A stretch of 64,000 nucleotides of DNA, from the NCBI GenBank assembly GCA_900239685.1, contig OENT01000725.1:17986-81985 (forward strand), written 5' to 3'. Positions 48,316-60,747 of this stretch are shown here, piece after piece. The notes under the pieces are model-generated. The model made no database searches and was not told the DNA's origin. It saw only the letters and a program-made list of their open reading frames with translations. Position 1 is the first letter of the stretch, and every line of letters begins with the position of its first letter. Source of the stretch: Rotaria macrura (Eukaryota; Rotifera; Eurotatoria; Philodinida; Philodinidae). The translations under genes and the position numbers were made by a program.

Positions 48316-48882
48316 TTGTTTTTTTCAATGCCAAGAGCTAGGGTTTTTCTTAGAGCTCTTTAATGTCGATTCCAAGATTTAAGTTTGTAGACTCTATATT
48401 CAAACATCGATTTCACAAGAACAAAACAATAATCGATTTAAGGTTTCGGAAGATTGAATTCATTGGAAAATTTATATTGAGAAAATATACCATTGACCTT
48501 TCTACATTACTAGGATAACTTTGAATATTAAAACTAATTCTTAGTTTTCTTTTTAAATTCTAAATGATACATTGATTTTTATATCAATACCCTATAGAAA
48601 AAGTACAATTCACAAGTAACTAAAGTATGAACAGCAGATTTAGTTAAATCTATACTTTTAATGATAGTTATTATTGATAGGTGCTGTGCATAGATAATTT
48701 ATTCACTGTAAATTGATTAGTATAGATTTCAGTAGATTTTCACAAGTTTTTTAAGATTTATAAATATCGAGGAATAAATAATGAACTTTCTAGCATTACT
48801 CGTATATATTTTTGAATAGGATTTTTTTTGATTAGATTTTATAAACATAACACTTTAACAATTTTCTCATCTCTTTCTTGAG

Positions 48883-51800
48883 ATGGATTTCGATATTGAT
48901 GCCGTTCTTGATCAATTAGAAAAGACGCGTGAGTTAATTAGTTCAAAAAAAATTTCATTTCTTTCAATATTCTTGTTTGTTTTTGTCTTATTACAGTCAA
49001 TCAATCCGATCTTGAAGAGAAAGAAAAAAATGAAATTGTTGTAACGTTATCATCACCGTCTGCTTCTAAGAAGTCAGTTGATGAATTACTTCTACTCGAA
49101 CTTGATCCTCTTGGAAATTCAGAAAATAATTGTACTAACAATGAAGAAGATGTCGATCAAATTGAGCGTCTCAAACAGGATCTTGAAGAAATCTATGCAT
49201 CGTCTATTGTAGTGAATACGCCAAATGTACCAACACCTATTTTACCTGATATTATTGTTCAACAAGAAGAAAATTTATCTACGTCGTTACCTTTAGCTGT
49301 AGAACAACTTGAATATGAAGTACGACAAGAGATTTTACATCATACTCTTGAACAACCATCATCACCAGACGTAACAACACTTGCCAATGGTCATCATGAT
49401 GATGCGGAAGAACCGATTTTATTTTCGGCATCACCTCCTTTGACGAACGCACTACAAGAAGATAATTTAATATCATCGCCACTGATAGAAGAAACAACAA
49501 CATCGACTAGTTTAACGTTTCAAAATGAACCAGATCTTATTCAACATGAAACACAAATACCACCTGTCTTACACAGTGTTGATAGTATCGTTAATGCATC
49601 AATAGGAGTTCATGCTGATGTAAGAAACTAGATTACTTGCTTCTCGAACATCTCTAATCCATATCTTTGGTACTAGGATTTCAGTGCACCGTTTACATCC
49701 ATGAATGATATGTCAATGTTGGATTCATCTTCTGATTTATTCTTCGCTGAACGTAATAGTAGCGAGGAAAAATCGATTGACTCGTCATCTGAAGAAGCCA
49801 TAATCCATACTCCAGTCACCATATTACCATCTTCTTCTTCAACAACATTATCAACTTCTGCTCCCACGCAAGATTTTGATCTTGTTAAGAATATTCTATC
49901 GGAAATGTTTGATAAAAATGACGACGAAATGCTCGATGAAAATCCGATTGAAGAAAAAGAATCGGAAATAGTAACTATCGAACAACAAGAGATATATCCA
50001 CCACCTGCATCATTAACTACTAATAATGATGAAGACTTTCGTTTTCTTGACGACATGCTCGCAAGTATCGATGGAACCGATAGTGACATTCATCAATTAA
50101 CATCGGCTGAAATCGATCGAGTAGATAATTTACTGAAAGAAATTGTTAATGCACATCAAATAGCAGGAATGACTCCATCATCATCAATAGCAAATGACAT
50201 CGAAGCATGTCCACCTCCATCTCCTCCTCTTGTTCCTGTGATTTCGGAACCAACAATCTTACCACCCATTGAAACTTCTGTTGATCAAGTATCACAATTG
50301 GTGACAACTCCTGCTGCTGCTGCTTCAGCAGTACCCGTTGATGAAGAATTGATTCGTGTCGAACAAGAATGGTCCAAGTTGACTGAAGAAGAAAAAACAC
50401 TCGGTTCTATCGCACCCGACTGGGTAAGCGATGATCAAGCACCTATATGTACGAAGTGCTTAGCAAAGTTCTCAATAACACGCCGTCGTCATCATTGTCG
50501 AGCATGCGGAAAAGTTTTTTGTTCAACATGTTGTTGGCAAAAAGTTAAATTAGTTTATGGTGATAGTAAAGAAGATCGAGCATGTAATGATTGTATTAAA
50601 ACGATTAATCACGGTATTTTTATTATTATTTTTTCGATGACTCATGTGATAATGAATGTCTTTATTTTCATTAGTTGAATATCTATGGAATTATATGCGT
50701 AATAATCAAAAACCTCGTTCATCTGTACTACGCAAAAAATCAGGTAAAAGTTACTACAATCTTTATCATCCATGTACATTGAAGAATATTCATGATGATA
50801 TATTATTTTGTATGAGTGTTGTTGGATCCGTTTTGTATGGAACCGTATAATACCTTCAAAAAATTCAAATGTGAATGTTTTTAGTACTTTGAAATATGTT
50901 CAATAGATTCTGAAGTGTAGTAGTGGTTCATAGTTTGTAGATGAACGAGAAATAATTCCTACCGACAAACATCGAAATAAGCTAGGGGACTATCTAAGAT
51001 AAATTTTCTTTTGTAATCATCGAATTTAGTTCTCAGTAATAGTTGTGTAAATTGAGGAAAATATGATAATAAAATGATTCGACCTTGAACTATAGAAGTT
51101 TTCGTGTAATATACATGTCATCCATAGTGATGTGATATAATCAAACAGAATGCTATCCATTAGTGTCTAGGTCGTTTCTTAGACAGATACTATAATGTAC
51201 TGATAATAATGTTGCTCGAATGATAAATCTTCTAACGCATACAATAGTCTTTGTTATGACCCTGAACTAATGAGAAAATTTGTTACTCTTTACGTATTGC
51301 TTACTCATAAGTTTTATTTGCTTCGGGGACAAATCCCATGAGATTTGAATTTATTTCTTGTTTATTTGGAAATGCCAATGGTATTTGTAGTTTCGTAGTT
51401 AAAGTATGATCTATATCTTTGTTCATTTTTTCTTCTTTTACACTCGTAGTTGTATTAGTTTGCTTTTGTGATACAATGCTTGTGATAAGATTTTGATCAT
51501 GGTTGGGACAACAATATTTATCATGACATTGTTTTTGTGTTCCACTTAAGATTAGTTTACTATTGTTAAATATGTAAAGATCATCAAGATTAGCTTGAGG
51601 TTTATGATCTAGACGTTGACCTTTGTACATAATAGTTTGATGGCGTTTGGGTACTTTAGTAAGTTTTTCAATTTCATTCACTACATGTTCAACTCGAATC
51701 TTATTGTCTTTATTCGATAATAGCAGTTCGTAAAGATCCGAACCATATTGAATTTGTAATTTAATATAATGAGACGATGTTGTATCAACATGAGAGATGT

Positions 51801-54800
51801 TGTTGTTGTTGTTGTTGAATGAAGACATGTTGTGTTTGTCTTTAGTGAAAATAGAAGACATCGACCTGGATAATTAATTTGAATTGATAGCGCCAGATTC
51901 GATTTAATCTGATTATTTGATTTCATTGAATAAATACATGTAATATGAGATGATGAAAATTATTAAGTGATAAATGGAATTTTGATTCTTCAATATTCAT
52001 TGATGACTTAAGAATCGAACAGAATCCGAGTATATCAGTTTATATATAGTTGAAGAAAAACCTCGTTTTATCTTGAAAAGATTTAAAATCTCTCAACATA
52101 AAAAGAAAAGAAAATTTTGTGTTGGTAGCTATTATAAATATTTTATTTTGATTCGTCATATAAAATTGAGTAGAAGAATCTACTAGAATTCTGTTCTATG
52201 TATAAAAGAAAATATTATGAATGGGTTCCATCGAAATTTAGGTAGCTTTACAGAAACATGTATGATAAAGATGACAGTCAATTTTTAAAACGCAAATTTC
52301 CACACTGAGTTGCATGCTTAGTTCATACATAATATATTGTAGAGACGACAAAAAAATTGTACTTAAGAAATTTTGTATGCTTGCTTTTGCTTTGATTATA
52401 TTCAAAAAAACTAAATTCGAACATGTACAGTTTATTGTTGTATGCTGATTTATTTTCTCCTGCACATGTTTATTTACAAAGCTTATTTTATTTGGGCATA
52501 AAAACGGATGGATAACAAGAGCAAGAGCAAATAGGTTAATGTAGAAATAAAGAAAATACAATCTGTTCAATTAGAATTGTCCGAATGTTGTATGAATCGA
52601 TTTAGTTTGATCGATTTCCTGTTATCATTGCTTCGTATCGTACTTTCGTTGGATCACCAATTAGTCGAACTTGTGCATTATTGTCGATGCCAACATCACG
52701 CAATGTGCGATCTTTGTTTTGTTGTAATTCTTTTCCACGATAGTAAAGTTTTTGACCTTGTACGGGAACATTTGTTATACGTTGTAATTCTTCCATTAAA
52801 TCTGTAATGCGTAAATTATTTGAACTACGTAAAATAAGTACGTGACGATCGGAACCTTAAAATATGAAAATTAGATATTTTCATATTTTTGATCATACAA
52901 TAGAAATTCATACCATGAAATACTTCAATTTTCAATACATCCTGATTGCCACCATTTTGTGACGAATCACTGATGTTGTTCATATTGTCGGCGCGTCTTT
53001 TAAAATCAGAAGAGAGAATAACTAAGATTTTAGACCAATACTCATAATTCTATCACTGACATATTACAATATATGATTGTAGTTTTTTTTTCTACTTACC
53101 TTGGTGATATATCATTTGAACCTACACCACCCCGTGATAACTGAGATCCATCTCCATAAAATTGTGCTGGTGGCACTGGCTGCTGTTGTCTTGCAGAAAG
53201 GTAGTCGTTCGGCGGTGGTGGTGGTTGATTATTAGATGGTGCACCTCGATACCAAAGGTTAACAAACGAATTATTAGTAACTCCAAGTGATTCGAGTGGA
53301 GCATCGGGTGGATATTGTGTTAAAGGCATTCCATTAAAGCCAATATTTTGATCGAGTATCGGCATATTATAGCGTTGCTGTAACTCAACTTGTAAATCAT
53401 AAATTGTTATTGGATGTGGTCGACCAATGACGAGACCTTCAACTCGATCACCGACACCAACTTGTAAATTAAGTGCAAATGAAGAAGCAGCAGGAGGTAC
53501 TGCATTCGAATTTGTCAATTGTTGATAATAGTTAGCACTAAATGAAGACTAATAAGTAGAGAGCAAGAAGCAGGTAAACATGGAAGGGTTAAGCATAGAT
53601 TTATTTTTCGAAAATAAGAATATTGAAAAAAAAAGACAAGAAAAATAGTAGCAGGAATATGTTTTATTGTGGACGATTATGAAAATGCCTAGAGCAAAAG
53701 AATATCATGGAAGAAAGGGGTAAAAAAACATCAGTACAGTTTATTTGATAGAGTATTTAAAGAAAACTTACGATCCGTGATGACAACAACAGTCACAAGT
53801 ATTATAAGGTCCATGAGAACATGTTCTATGACAATAGAAACTAAATTTAGTCAAAGGAAATATGCCATCGACATTTTCTATTTTTGATATATATATATGT
53901 GTGTGTGTGTGTACTACTTTGAAGTGTCTTTTATTTCGTATAGAGTTATTTCAGTTAGAATAATTGCACTTCAAGTTTCTTACTTGAATGGAGTGAAAAA
54001 AACCTTGAACTTAAATGTCTTACCGTGGATTTGTACCGAATGGTTGCTGTTGATCATACATAGTTGGTTGATTCTGATAGGGTGGTTGCTGTTGTTGAAA
54101 TTGAGGATAGAATGGTTGTTGTTGTTGTTGTTGATACATATCATTTGATGATGAATATTGCTGATCAGATGTTGCAAAAGAACGTGCTTCTCGTCGTCTA
54201 TTTTGTTGTGCTGGATCATCGGCTCGACAAACACGCATTTGATGATTGTTTTCAATTCCTAATGCTTCCAGAAGTTCATTTGGTGTTTCACAAATATTTC
54301 GTCCCTAAGATTAAGAAATAATACTCAAAAAGAAATCCATTGAAAACGTTTTGTTTTAACTGACTTTCCAATAGAGTATCATTTGATCAAGAGGCATTCT
54401 GAATACTTTTGAAGCATCTTCTTGAACATCACGTACACGTAAATCATAGTTACGTTTAACGATAAATGTTTGCCGATCGGAACCGTAGGCTGCTTCAATT
54501 TTAATCACTTTACGATCTTGTCGGCGAGCCATTTTCTTTAAAAATTTAAATGAAAATATCAATGAAACTAGTGTACGAACAGAATATCCTACGTGATCGA
54601 AGAAATTTCGTCTATCTTCGCTGAAAAGCATGGTGCGTTTTTAGTGAGTGTTTTATGCGTGTATGAATATTTGATAAGTGATATCACTACTAAAAGTTTG
54701 ACTTTCATTTTCCTTTGTTTCAACATACCTACAAGTATTCGATTTCTTTGCACTTTATTTTCAAACACGTCTGAGACTAGTGTGAAAAAGCAGAGAAGAA

Positions 54801-57402
54801 GAAAAACGGTTCTTTCGTTTACATGACTGCTCGTTTTTTTCTTATTTCTTTTCTTTTCTTGTTTCATTCTTCTTTTTCTTTCTTTCTTTCTTTCAATCAT
54901 TCAAATTTGATGTAACAGAATCTATCGACGAAACAACTTCTCATCTATTGTTTTTCCAGCTTTTATCATATAATAATGTCCCATGGTATTTTTTTTAAAT
55001 ATCGATAAACGAGTGAAACGAAAGAAGAAAAAGGAAAATGACAAATATTTGATACAGAACAAAAAAGAAATACAGAAAAGAAGCCCTGATAATGTGGCTT
55101 CACCTTCACGACCGTACTTCTCTCTTCTTTCAAGATCTTTTCTTTCACTTAGAGACATAAAATGTGTATTTATGTTTCTATTCGTTGTTACGACAAATCA
55201 TATGCAATAGGATTCCTAATTTAGCAAGAAACGAGTACTATGAAGAACAATAAGGAGAAGAAAAAAACCACGCATATGACGAGAAATCAAATTTTAAAAC
55301 GATCGATGGCGTTAAGTCAAACTGATGCTAAAACCATAAGAATAAACGATTCAATCGAGAAAATAGTTTGACTATTTAGTCTAAAAGTATTCGATAGCTT
55401 TTTATCGGAAACAGACAGAAGAAAATAGTATAATTTTAACTTGCATAGAAAAGAAAACAAGTTTGACCTAGAATAGATGCATGTAGTAGTCTACTACCAC
55501 ATAAGTCTGCATTCAACAAACCTGCGCCTCAGTTTCTCCTGTTGCTTTTTCCATCTCAGCTGGATCGTAAAGTTTATGCCATATACGATCATGTTGTAAG
55601 TTTACTAAAGGATCCATATTACTTGCACGACCAAACGTTGTATGAGCTGCCTGGTAACTTGATGGATTTCTCGCTGTTCTCTGATTCGTTGGTCCGGCCT
55701 TATCACGATTCGTTCGATTGTACTTGTTAGGATCAGTTACGTCGTATTCGTATGCATAGTCATAGTTACTTCCCATTGATTACTGGAAATGTTCAACTCA
55801 ACCTGTGACTGTGGTTGCCGGCAACAAGAATAAAATAATAGTTATGAAGCAGAAAAAGAATAGTGTATGGCAAGAGCATGTTAAAGTCAAGCAAAACAAT
55901 AAGCCCTCCTACTGTTCGGCTACCATGCCAGCCATTCTCTCTCTCCTCTTCTCTTGCTCTCACTGCCTCTCTCGATGTCCTGCAAACGAAGGTTGTTTCA
56001 ATAAGATTTGCAACAATTTCTCTTTCATTTTCTCTTGTTCTTTGTAAGTTCGTTTTTATAAGAGAAATCTAGAAAATGCTACCTGAGCCGTACGTATTAA
56101 CTGCTTTCTGAATAATGTTTCAATAAAGAGAAGAGAGAAGAAGTCGAGTTACCCTTTTTTTCTCGTTTCTATCTTAACTTTCTATTTTTATAATCAGCCT
56201 AGGGAGGTCAATTTTATTTTTATTCTACTCAATCAAATTTCTCGGCAGAATAAAATTGAAATAATTCATGAGAAATTCTCTGTTTTTTATTTGCTTTTTC
56301 ATGCTTATACAAATCTATCAGATGTATAAAACGTTATTATTCTAGGAGCATCGTCTGCATCTTCAGCAACAGGAGCAAACCCTACTAATAAACAAGGACT
56401 AGAATCTAAAAAGTCCGTTACATTTGATGATGGTCTTAAACCGGGCATTGAAACGACTTCTTCAGCTGCTGCTGCAGCAACTAATATCATGTCATCGTTT
56501 AGAGCACGAACATATGAAACTGATACAGATCAAATATCATTATTTAAAACAGGTTTGATTTGAAATATATATGTATTCGTGTCATAAGTAAAAGAAAACA
56601 TATATTCATATATAGAAACATTAACGACACAAGAACTTGAAGAACGACTACTGAAATTAAAAGGTTTCTATATTTATTATTATGAGTACATTAGAATTAA
56701 TAAAATCTAATTTATGTTCATAGATCCCAATGAGCCACCCATGGAATTTCGTATTCATAATAATTTAACTGTCATCAGTAAAATTGTTGACGATTGTAAG
56801 AAAAGACGTTTCGTATTTATTTTCAATAAATATTTATTTTTCATACATTTAGACGATTGTTATTTAACTCGTAATAATGATCATTGTTGGATATTTTCAA
56901 CGCGTGGTTTATGTACTGTTGCCCAAGATGAGTTGATATTTATATTTGATGAAAATACAAATAACCCGAATGATTTAATTTCTGATCTACTTCTGCATAT
57001 TCATCAAATATACATGGATGCAACTAAAGGTACAGCAACAACAAAACGAACGATTTCAAATTGAAACTATTATTAATAATTCATTTTTCCAAAGGTTCAT
57101 TTGTTCGTCATTTGGGTTTATCTCTTTCATCGAATCCATTAACATTTCTTGGTTCATCAACTGCAACCGGATTTCTTTACATATCTGATCCTACAGCAGT
57201 ATATAATCTATTTCCTGAAACACCCTACAGTTTTGGCGTTCTTATTCATCGATTAGAATTACCAACAGCTCAATGTTTTCCGATGAGACTTCTACTTCGA
57301 TTAGGATATGAATATCAAAGTAAATATATATATATATATCTAGTTAACATCAAAGATTTTCTCTTAATTTCGTGTTCTGTATTAAAACCACATGACATTA
57401 GT

Positions 57403-57437
<35 letters not shown>

Positions 57438-60400
57438 TTTGACTGTACGAAAAATTCATTGTCCTCTTTTTCTACATTTTCTTCTTGCATCTGAATGACA
57501 AGAATACAACTAAATCATGTCCTATGGTCTATCTAGAATAATCCTTCAAATGTATTGGATCTTATCATTTGAATAATTTATCATGTACTGTTTGTATATA
57601 AAATCCTTTTTGTTTGATTCTTTTGAAAAATTAAACGAATATTTGACACACAGAAATCTTGTAAGTTTTGCGCATCGAATTTCTTTTCATGATAGAAAGT
57701 GTTGTATTCATCATGGATAATGAGTTGATCAAGATATGTAATAATTCAAGATTAGCATTATGTAATTCAATATATACTTGTCAATCTGACAGTGTTGAAT
57801 GGAGGAAGAAAAATAAAGTAAGCAATTGAAATAATAACGACTGAGTAGCGCTTACGGCTAGCCGAAATTCGAACACCGATGAAAGCAAGAACAACAGTCT
57901 GTTTAAACGTCAAAAAGTAAATACAAACAGATTTTTACTCTGACGACTGATTGTCTTGAAATAGAACTAAATTCGATTGTAGATTTCTTAATTTATACAT
58001 TTCGCATTAGTTCAACACGGTAGAAGAACATCTGTCAGTTTGAAATTCCATCAGTTATATGTCAGAAGTATTTAATTTTCTATTCGACTTCATTGACAAG
58101 GAATTTTTTTTGCGTATTTAAAAACTGTTTGTAGATGTTAATCAAGTCTCTACTATACGTTCATGTGGAAATTCTTTTCTTTTAGGTTATCCATGGCCAT
58201 TATTTAGTATTCTTAATCGCGATGCAATGTTCAATGATACTCAACATACAATAATGAGTTTACTTTGTGTAAATATATAATTAGACAAATAAAAAAACAA
58301 GCAAATTTTTTAAATTTAATTAAAGATAATTTCATTTTATTATCGTAGGATTTTCGTTCGTTTACTTATATATTGCCTGTCATACGTGGTATAACTATAT
58401 CAATTGGTATTCAAGGTTCTGTATCAATACTTATTCCACGTAATCGTCATGATGATATATTGAAAGCACTTGAACAAAGTAGTCCACATGCATTAAGTTT
58501 TGGTATAATGAATATTAATCGTCAAATACATTCAAAACATCTTGTAACAATACAAAATTTAACAGATCAACAATATGAAACACGTATATTTTCATCATTA
58601 AATTCAAATAATGAACATATAATGATTGGAGGAAATTTTCTTGTTGTTAATGCAAGTCTTCGTTCTCGTGATAGTCCATCTAGTTCACCCTTAGATATAC
58701 AAAATAGTGGAAGTTTTTCATCACATAACAATCTTAATGCAAAAGTAAATTCTATTGAAGATGGAATTATGTTACAAATAGATGGCGATGCACTTAAAGT
58801 ACTTAAACAATGTTTAAAAGAAAGAAAAGATTATGCTATATTAGCGAAAGCACGGTCATTAATAACTGATGAACAAAAAGATTCAACAGATGGACATATG
58901 GTAAAAAAAAATTCTAGTGAACAACTTGTGGAATTTTTATGGATTGATGATGATAATGATGTTAATCGAGGGTAGGACATATTCATGTTTTCAATCGAAT
59001 AGAATTTGCTAATCATTGTTATGAAGAGTAATTTCAAAGATTTACTAACTGCTATGACATAATAAACATACGTTGTTTACACATAGTCTTTTCTCATGCG
59101 TGGATCGACGAGAATTTCTTATGACTGTTAATATAAAATAGACTCGATAGATGCGTCTCAAGATCCTTCTCATTTTTCCAGAATTTATTACCGATTTTTA
59201 ATAAACATCTGCATAGAATATATGACATAAGTAATACAAGTCCAGTAGTATAAAGTTAAATTTTAATATTTGCTTACTTTTCAAGGGTGAATTACGAGCT
59301 ATAATTTCTGAGAACAATGTAGACTGCTTATATATTTTTATCCATGTATACACACTCGAGATTTAGATGTATGTAAACTGATATGTTATTTTTCAATAAG
59401 GTATTATCGTTTCATTTAGTTTTATTAGTTTTTTCATTAAAACTATTTTTCAGAATCATTATAAAAATTGTAGAAAAACATTTTCCGAAGATCTCGATAA
59501 CTTCTCGTACATGATATTGATCTCGTTTGTGTAAGATTTGCAAATTGAATCCGAATAACTAAATCAGATATTCATGCTAAAAGACTTGTTAACCTTTCAA
59601 TTTCTTTGAAAAATTTAAAAAAATAACTCAAGACACACTGTCGACATCGATTGTCAACAGAATTTTAATGGGAATAAAATAATTGTTTTGACGACAGGAC
59701 AGATTTCATTTAAGATTTGTTCGTTCTATGGCTATTGTGAATAACACATTTCTCACTGGAGAACATGTCATCGAGTGCAAACTTCTCGTGAGAAAACTTT
59801 CTTTTGATATCTTATCGTTCCGTAATAATTAATTTTAAATTCACAAACTGTAGCCTATGACGAGAAAAATTTCTTGCTTAATATGTTCCATTGTTTTGAA
59901 AGTCATCTGTATTATAGATGAGAATGTTTTCTGGAACTCTACAGGATCTGACTATGGAATTGTGATTCAATCAGAATACGTAATTTTTGTTTCTGTTTTA
60001 ATAAAAATCCATTTCCATCAAATCTTTGATATGAGGTGAAAATGTTCGACTTTGTTCACAACAAACTCAAACATCCCTCGTATTTTTCTAAACTTTATAT
60101 TCATGTAGAATTTCTCTTGTTATTGTTTGTTTGAATGTTAGATTTTCATGAAAGTTATGTTTTCTTTTTCAAATGAAGATTCCTTAGTTGACATTTCATT
60201 TCGAAATGGATGGAATATTTTCCTTTTTGTTTTCCTAATAGAGTTCGCTCACCGATCGATCATTTTCCAATGGATGGAATTCGTAATTCACGAATTCACT
60301 ATGCTGGTCAACGTTCTTCTTTATTTCGCATTCGATGGACGGATCTGTTCTTTATCGAATGCCATTTGAATAACAATGAATCATTTGATCCAACACGTTT

Positions 60401-60747
60401 AGCTGATTCACTTGCCAAAGCTTTCACACAGGCATTAACATCTTTTATCGATATGCTAGTCGAAGCTAAATGTCGTAAATTAGGTTTACGTGTAACCATT
60501 GATCGAGAAAATGTAAGTGTAAAATTAGATGTAGTTTTCAAGGAAAAAGATTTCTATCTTACTTATATTCTTTCGTTTTATATATTAGGCATCGTATTTA
60601 GCGGGTTCGAATGGTGAACAATTAGCACCATTTTTTCTGAGTCAACTTGATGATCACATGGTTCCAATCATTATGAAAGCATCAGACAATGCATCACGCA
60701 CAGCACCATCATTGGTTCTTGAACTTATCTTTTATTTGCTTGACTAG
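48883..60747 (+). CDS. ZFYVE9: SARA/endofin-type FYVE-domain protein
   Basis: Early-endosome scaffold of the ZFYVE9/ZFYVE16 family. Thirteen exons encode 1,179 residues with phase kept: 48883-48928, 48997-49619, 49677-50613, 50675-50743, 56346-56552, 56616-56663, 56724-56795, 56853-57029, 57095-57319, 58186-58268, 58349-58971, 60242-60512 and 60589-60747. The first 470 residues are acidic and low-complexity. The FYVE domain (about 472-538) has WVSDDQAP, RRRHHCRACGKVFCSTCC and eight zinc-binding Cys; the usual RVC is RAC here. It binds PI3P on endosomes. At about 580, KSVTFDDGLKPG matches the RVxF protein-phosphatase-1 motif and the FADG block of SARA/endofin. The C-terminal DUF3480 region contains DFRSFTYILPVIRGI, EFLWIDDD, CRKLGLRVTIDRE, AGSNGEQL and ends LVLELIFYLLD, very like SARA. 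I see no Smad-binding segment. Intron 4 (5.6 kb) carries two antisense genes. Confidence 0.92.
51301..51861 (-). CDS. Ubiquitin-like-domain protein, single exon
   Basis: 186 residues, single exon. After an Asn-rich N-terminus (SSFNNNNNNIS) there is one ubiquitin-like beta-grasp domain, about residues 30-107: IKLQIQYGSDLYELLLS, VEHVVNEIEKLTKVPKRHQ, TIMYKGQRLDHKPQANLDDL, KLILSGT. The pattern (hydrophobic strand, helix, VP..Q.I.YKG, turn, L...GT) is that of BAG1/ubiquilin-like domains rather than ubiquitin. There is no C-terminal Gly-Gly, so it is not a conjugated modifier. The tail is Lys/Thr-rich and has a small Cys/His cluster (CHDKYCCPNH). The stop TAA overlaps a possible GTAAGC donor (TAT GA|GTAAGC), so a spliced longer form is possible. 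It lies antisense inside an intron of the FYVE gene, 0.7 kb downstream of a related triple-domain gene. Confidence 0.75.
   Translation of the reverse strand: MSSIFTKDKHNMSSFNNNNNNISHVDTTSSHYIKLQIQYGSDLYELLLSNKDNKIRVEHVVNEIEKLTKVPKRHQTIMYKGQRLDHKPQANLDDLYIFNNSKLILSGTQKQCHDKYCCPNHDQNLITSIVSQKQTNTTTSVKEEKMNKDIDHTLTTKLQIPLAFPNKQEINSNLMGFVPEANKTYE
52602..55776 (-). CDS. Protein with three ubiquitin-like domains
   Basis: Seven exons sum to exactly 512 codons: 55522-55776, 54365-54535, 54024-54304, 53772-53825, 53100-53537, 52914-52996 and 52602-52855. Order: a Tyr/Asn-rich N-terminus (1-85); UBL1 (about 92-172: KVIKIEAAYGSDRQTFIV, MPLDQMILYWKGR, NELLEALGIENNHQMRV); a Gln/Pro-rich linker; a Cys/His block encoded by its own 54-nt exon (CSHGPYNTCDCCCHHG); UBL2 (about 272-350: FALNLQVGVGDRVEG, LQVELQQRYNMP, PLESLGVTNNSFVNLWYRG); a Pro/Gln linker; UBL3 (about 419-497: VLKIEVFHGSDRHVLIL, LMEELQRITNVP, QKLYYRGKELQQ, VGIDNNAQVRLIGDP). 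None ends in Gly-Gly, so these are folded interaction domains, not modifiers. UBL3 resembles the BAG1 UBL in its RLIG end. I know no family with this architecture. It is antisense within intron 4 of the FYVE gene. Confidence 0.82.
57406..57433. repeat. GA dinucleotide microsatellite
   Basis: AG run inside intron 9 of the FYVE gene. Confidence 0.85.
58972..60241 (+). other. Intron 11 of the FYVE gene, 1.27 kb
   Basis: Phase 2 on both sides (GG|A, giving Gly before VRSPIDHFPMDG). It contains no recognisable nested gene. Confidence 0.6.

Larger units (their letters stand above)
43097..48882. other. Gene-poor region with scattered minus-strand exon-like pieces
   Basis: This 5.8 kb should hold the missing 5' exons of NBEAL, but I could not identify them. 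Candidate minus-strand exons at 44204-44704, 45488-45574 and 47045-47122 are listed separately. AT microsatellites occur near 45738 and 48295. The rest shows nothing I can support. Confidence 0.5.
50744..56345 (+). other. Intron 4 of the FYVE gene, host of nested antisense genes
   Basis: Donor CAG|GTAAAA at 50744 and acceptor TTATTCTAG before 56346; the phase (1) matches across it. It contains two minus-strand ubiquitin-like genes, and a pyrimidine-rich block at about 55920-55985 just upstream of the larger one. The rest of the intron shows nothing else. Confidence 0.85.

Noticed and set aside
50421-50430. Donor-like GTAAGC inside the FYVE domain
   Set aside because: The reading frame and all FYVE zinc ligands continue through it, so it is treated as a cryptic site.
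51301-55776. Treating 51301-51861 as the last exon of the triple-UBL gene
   Set aside because: The upstream gene has its own in-frame stop at 52602, and the smaller gene has its own ATG and an Asn-rich start with no suitable acceptor before it.
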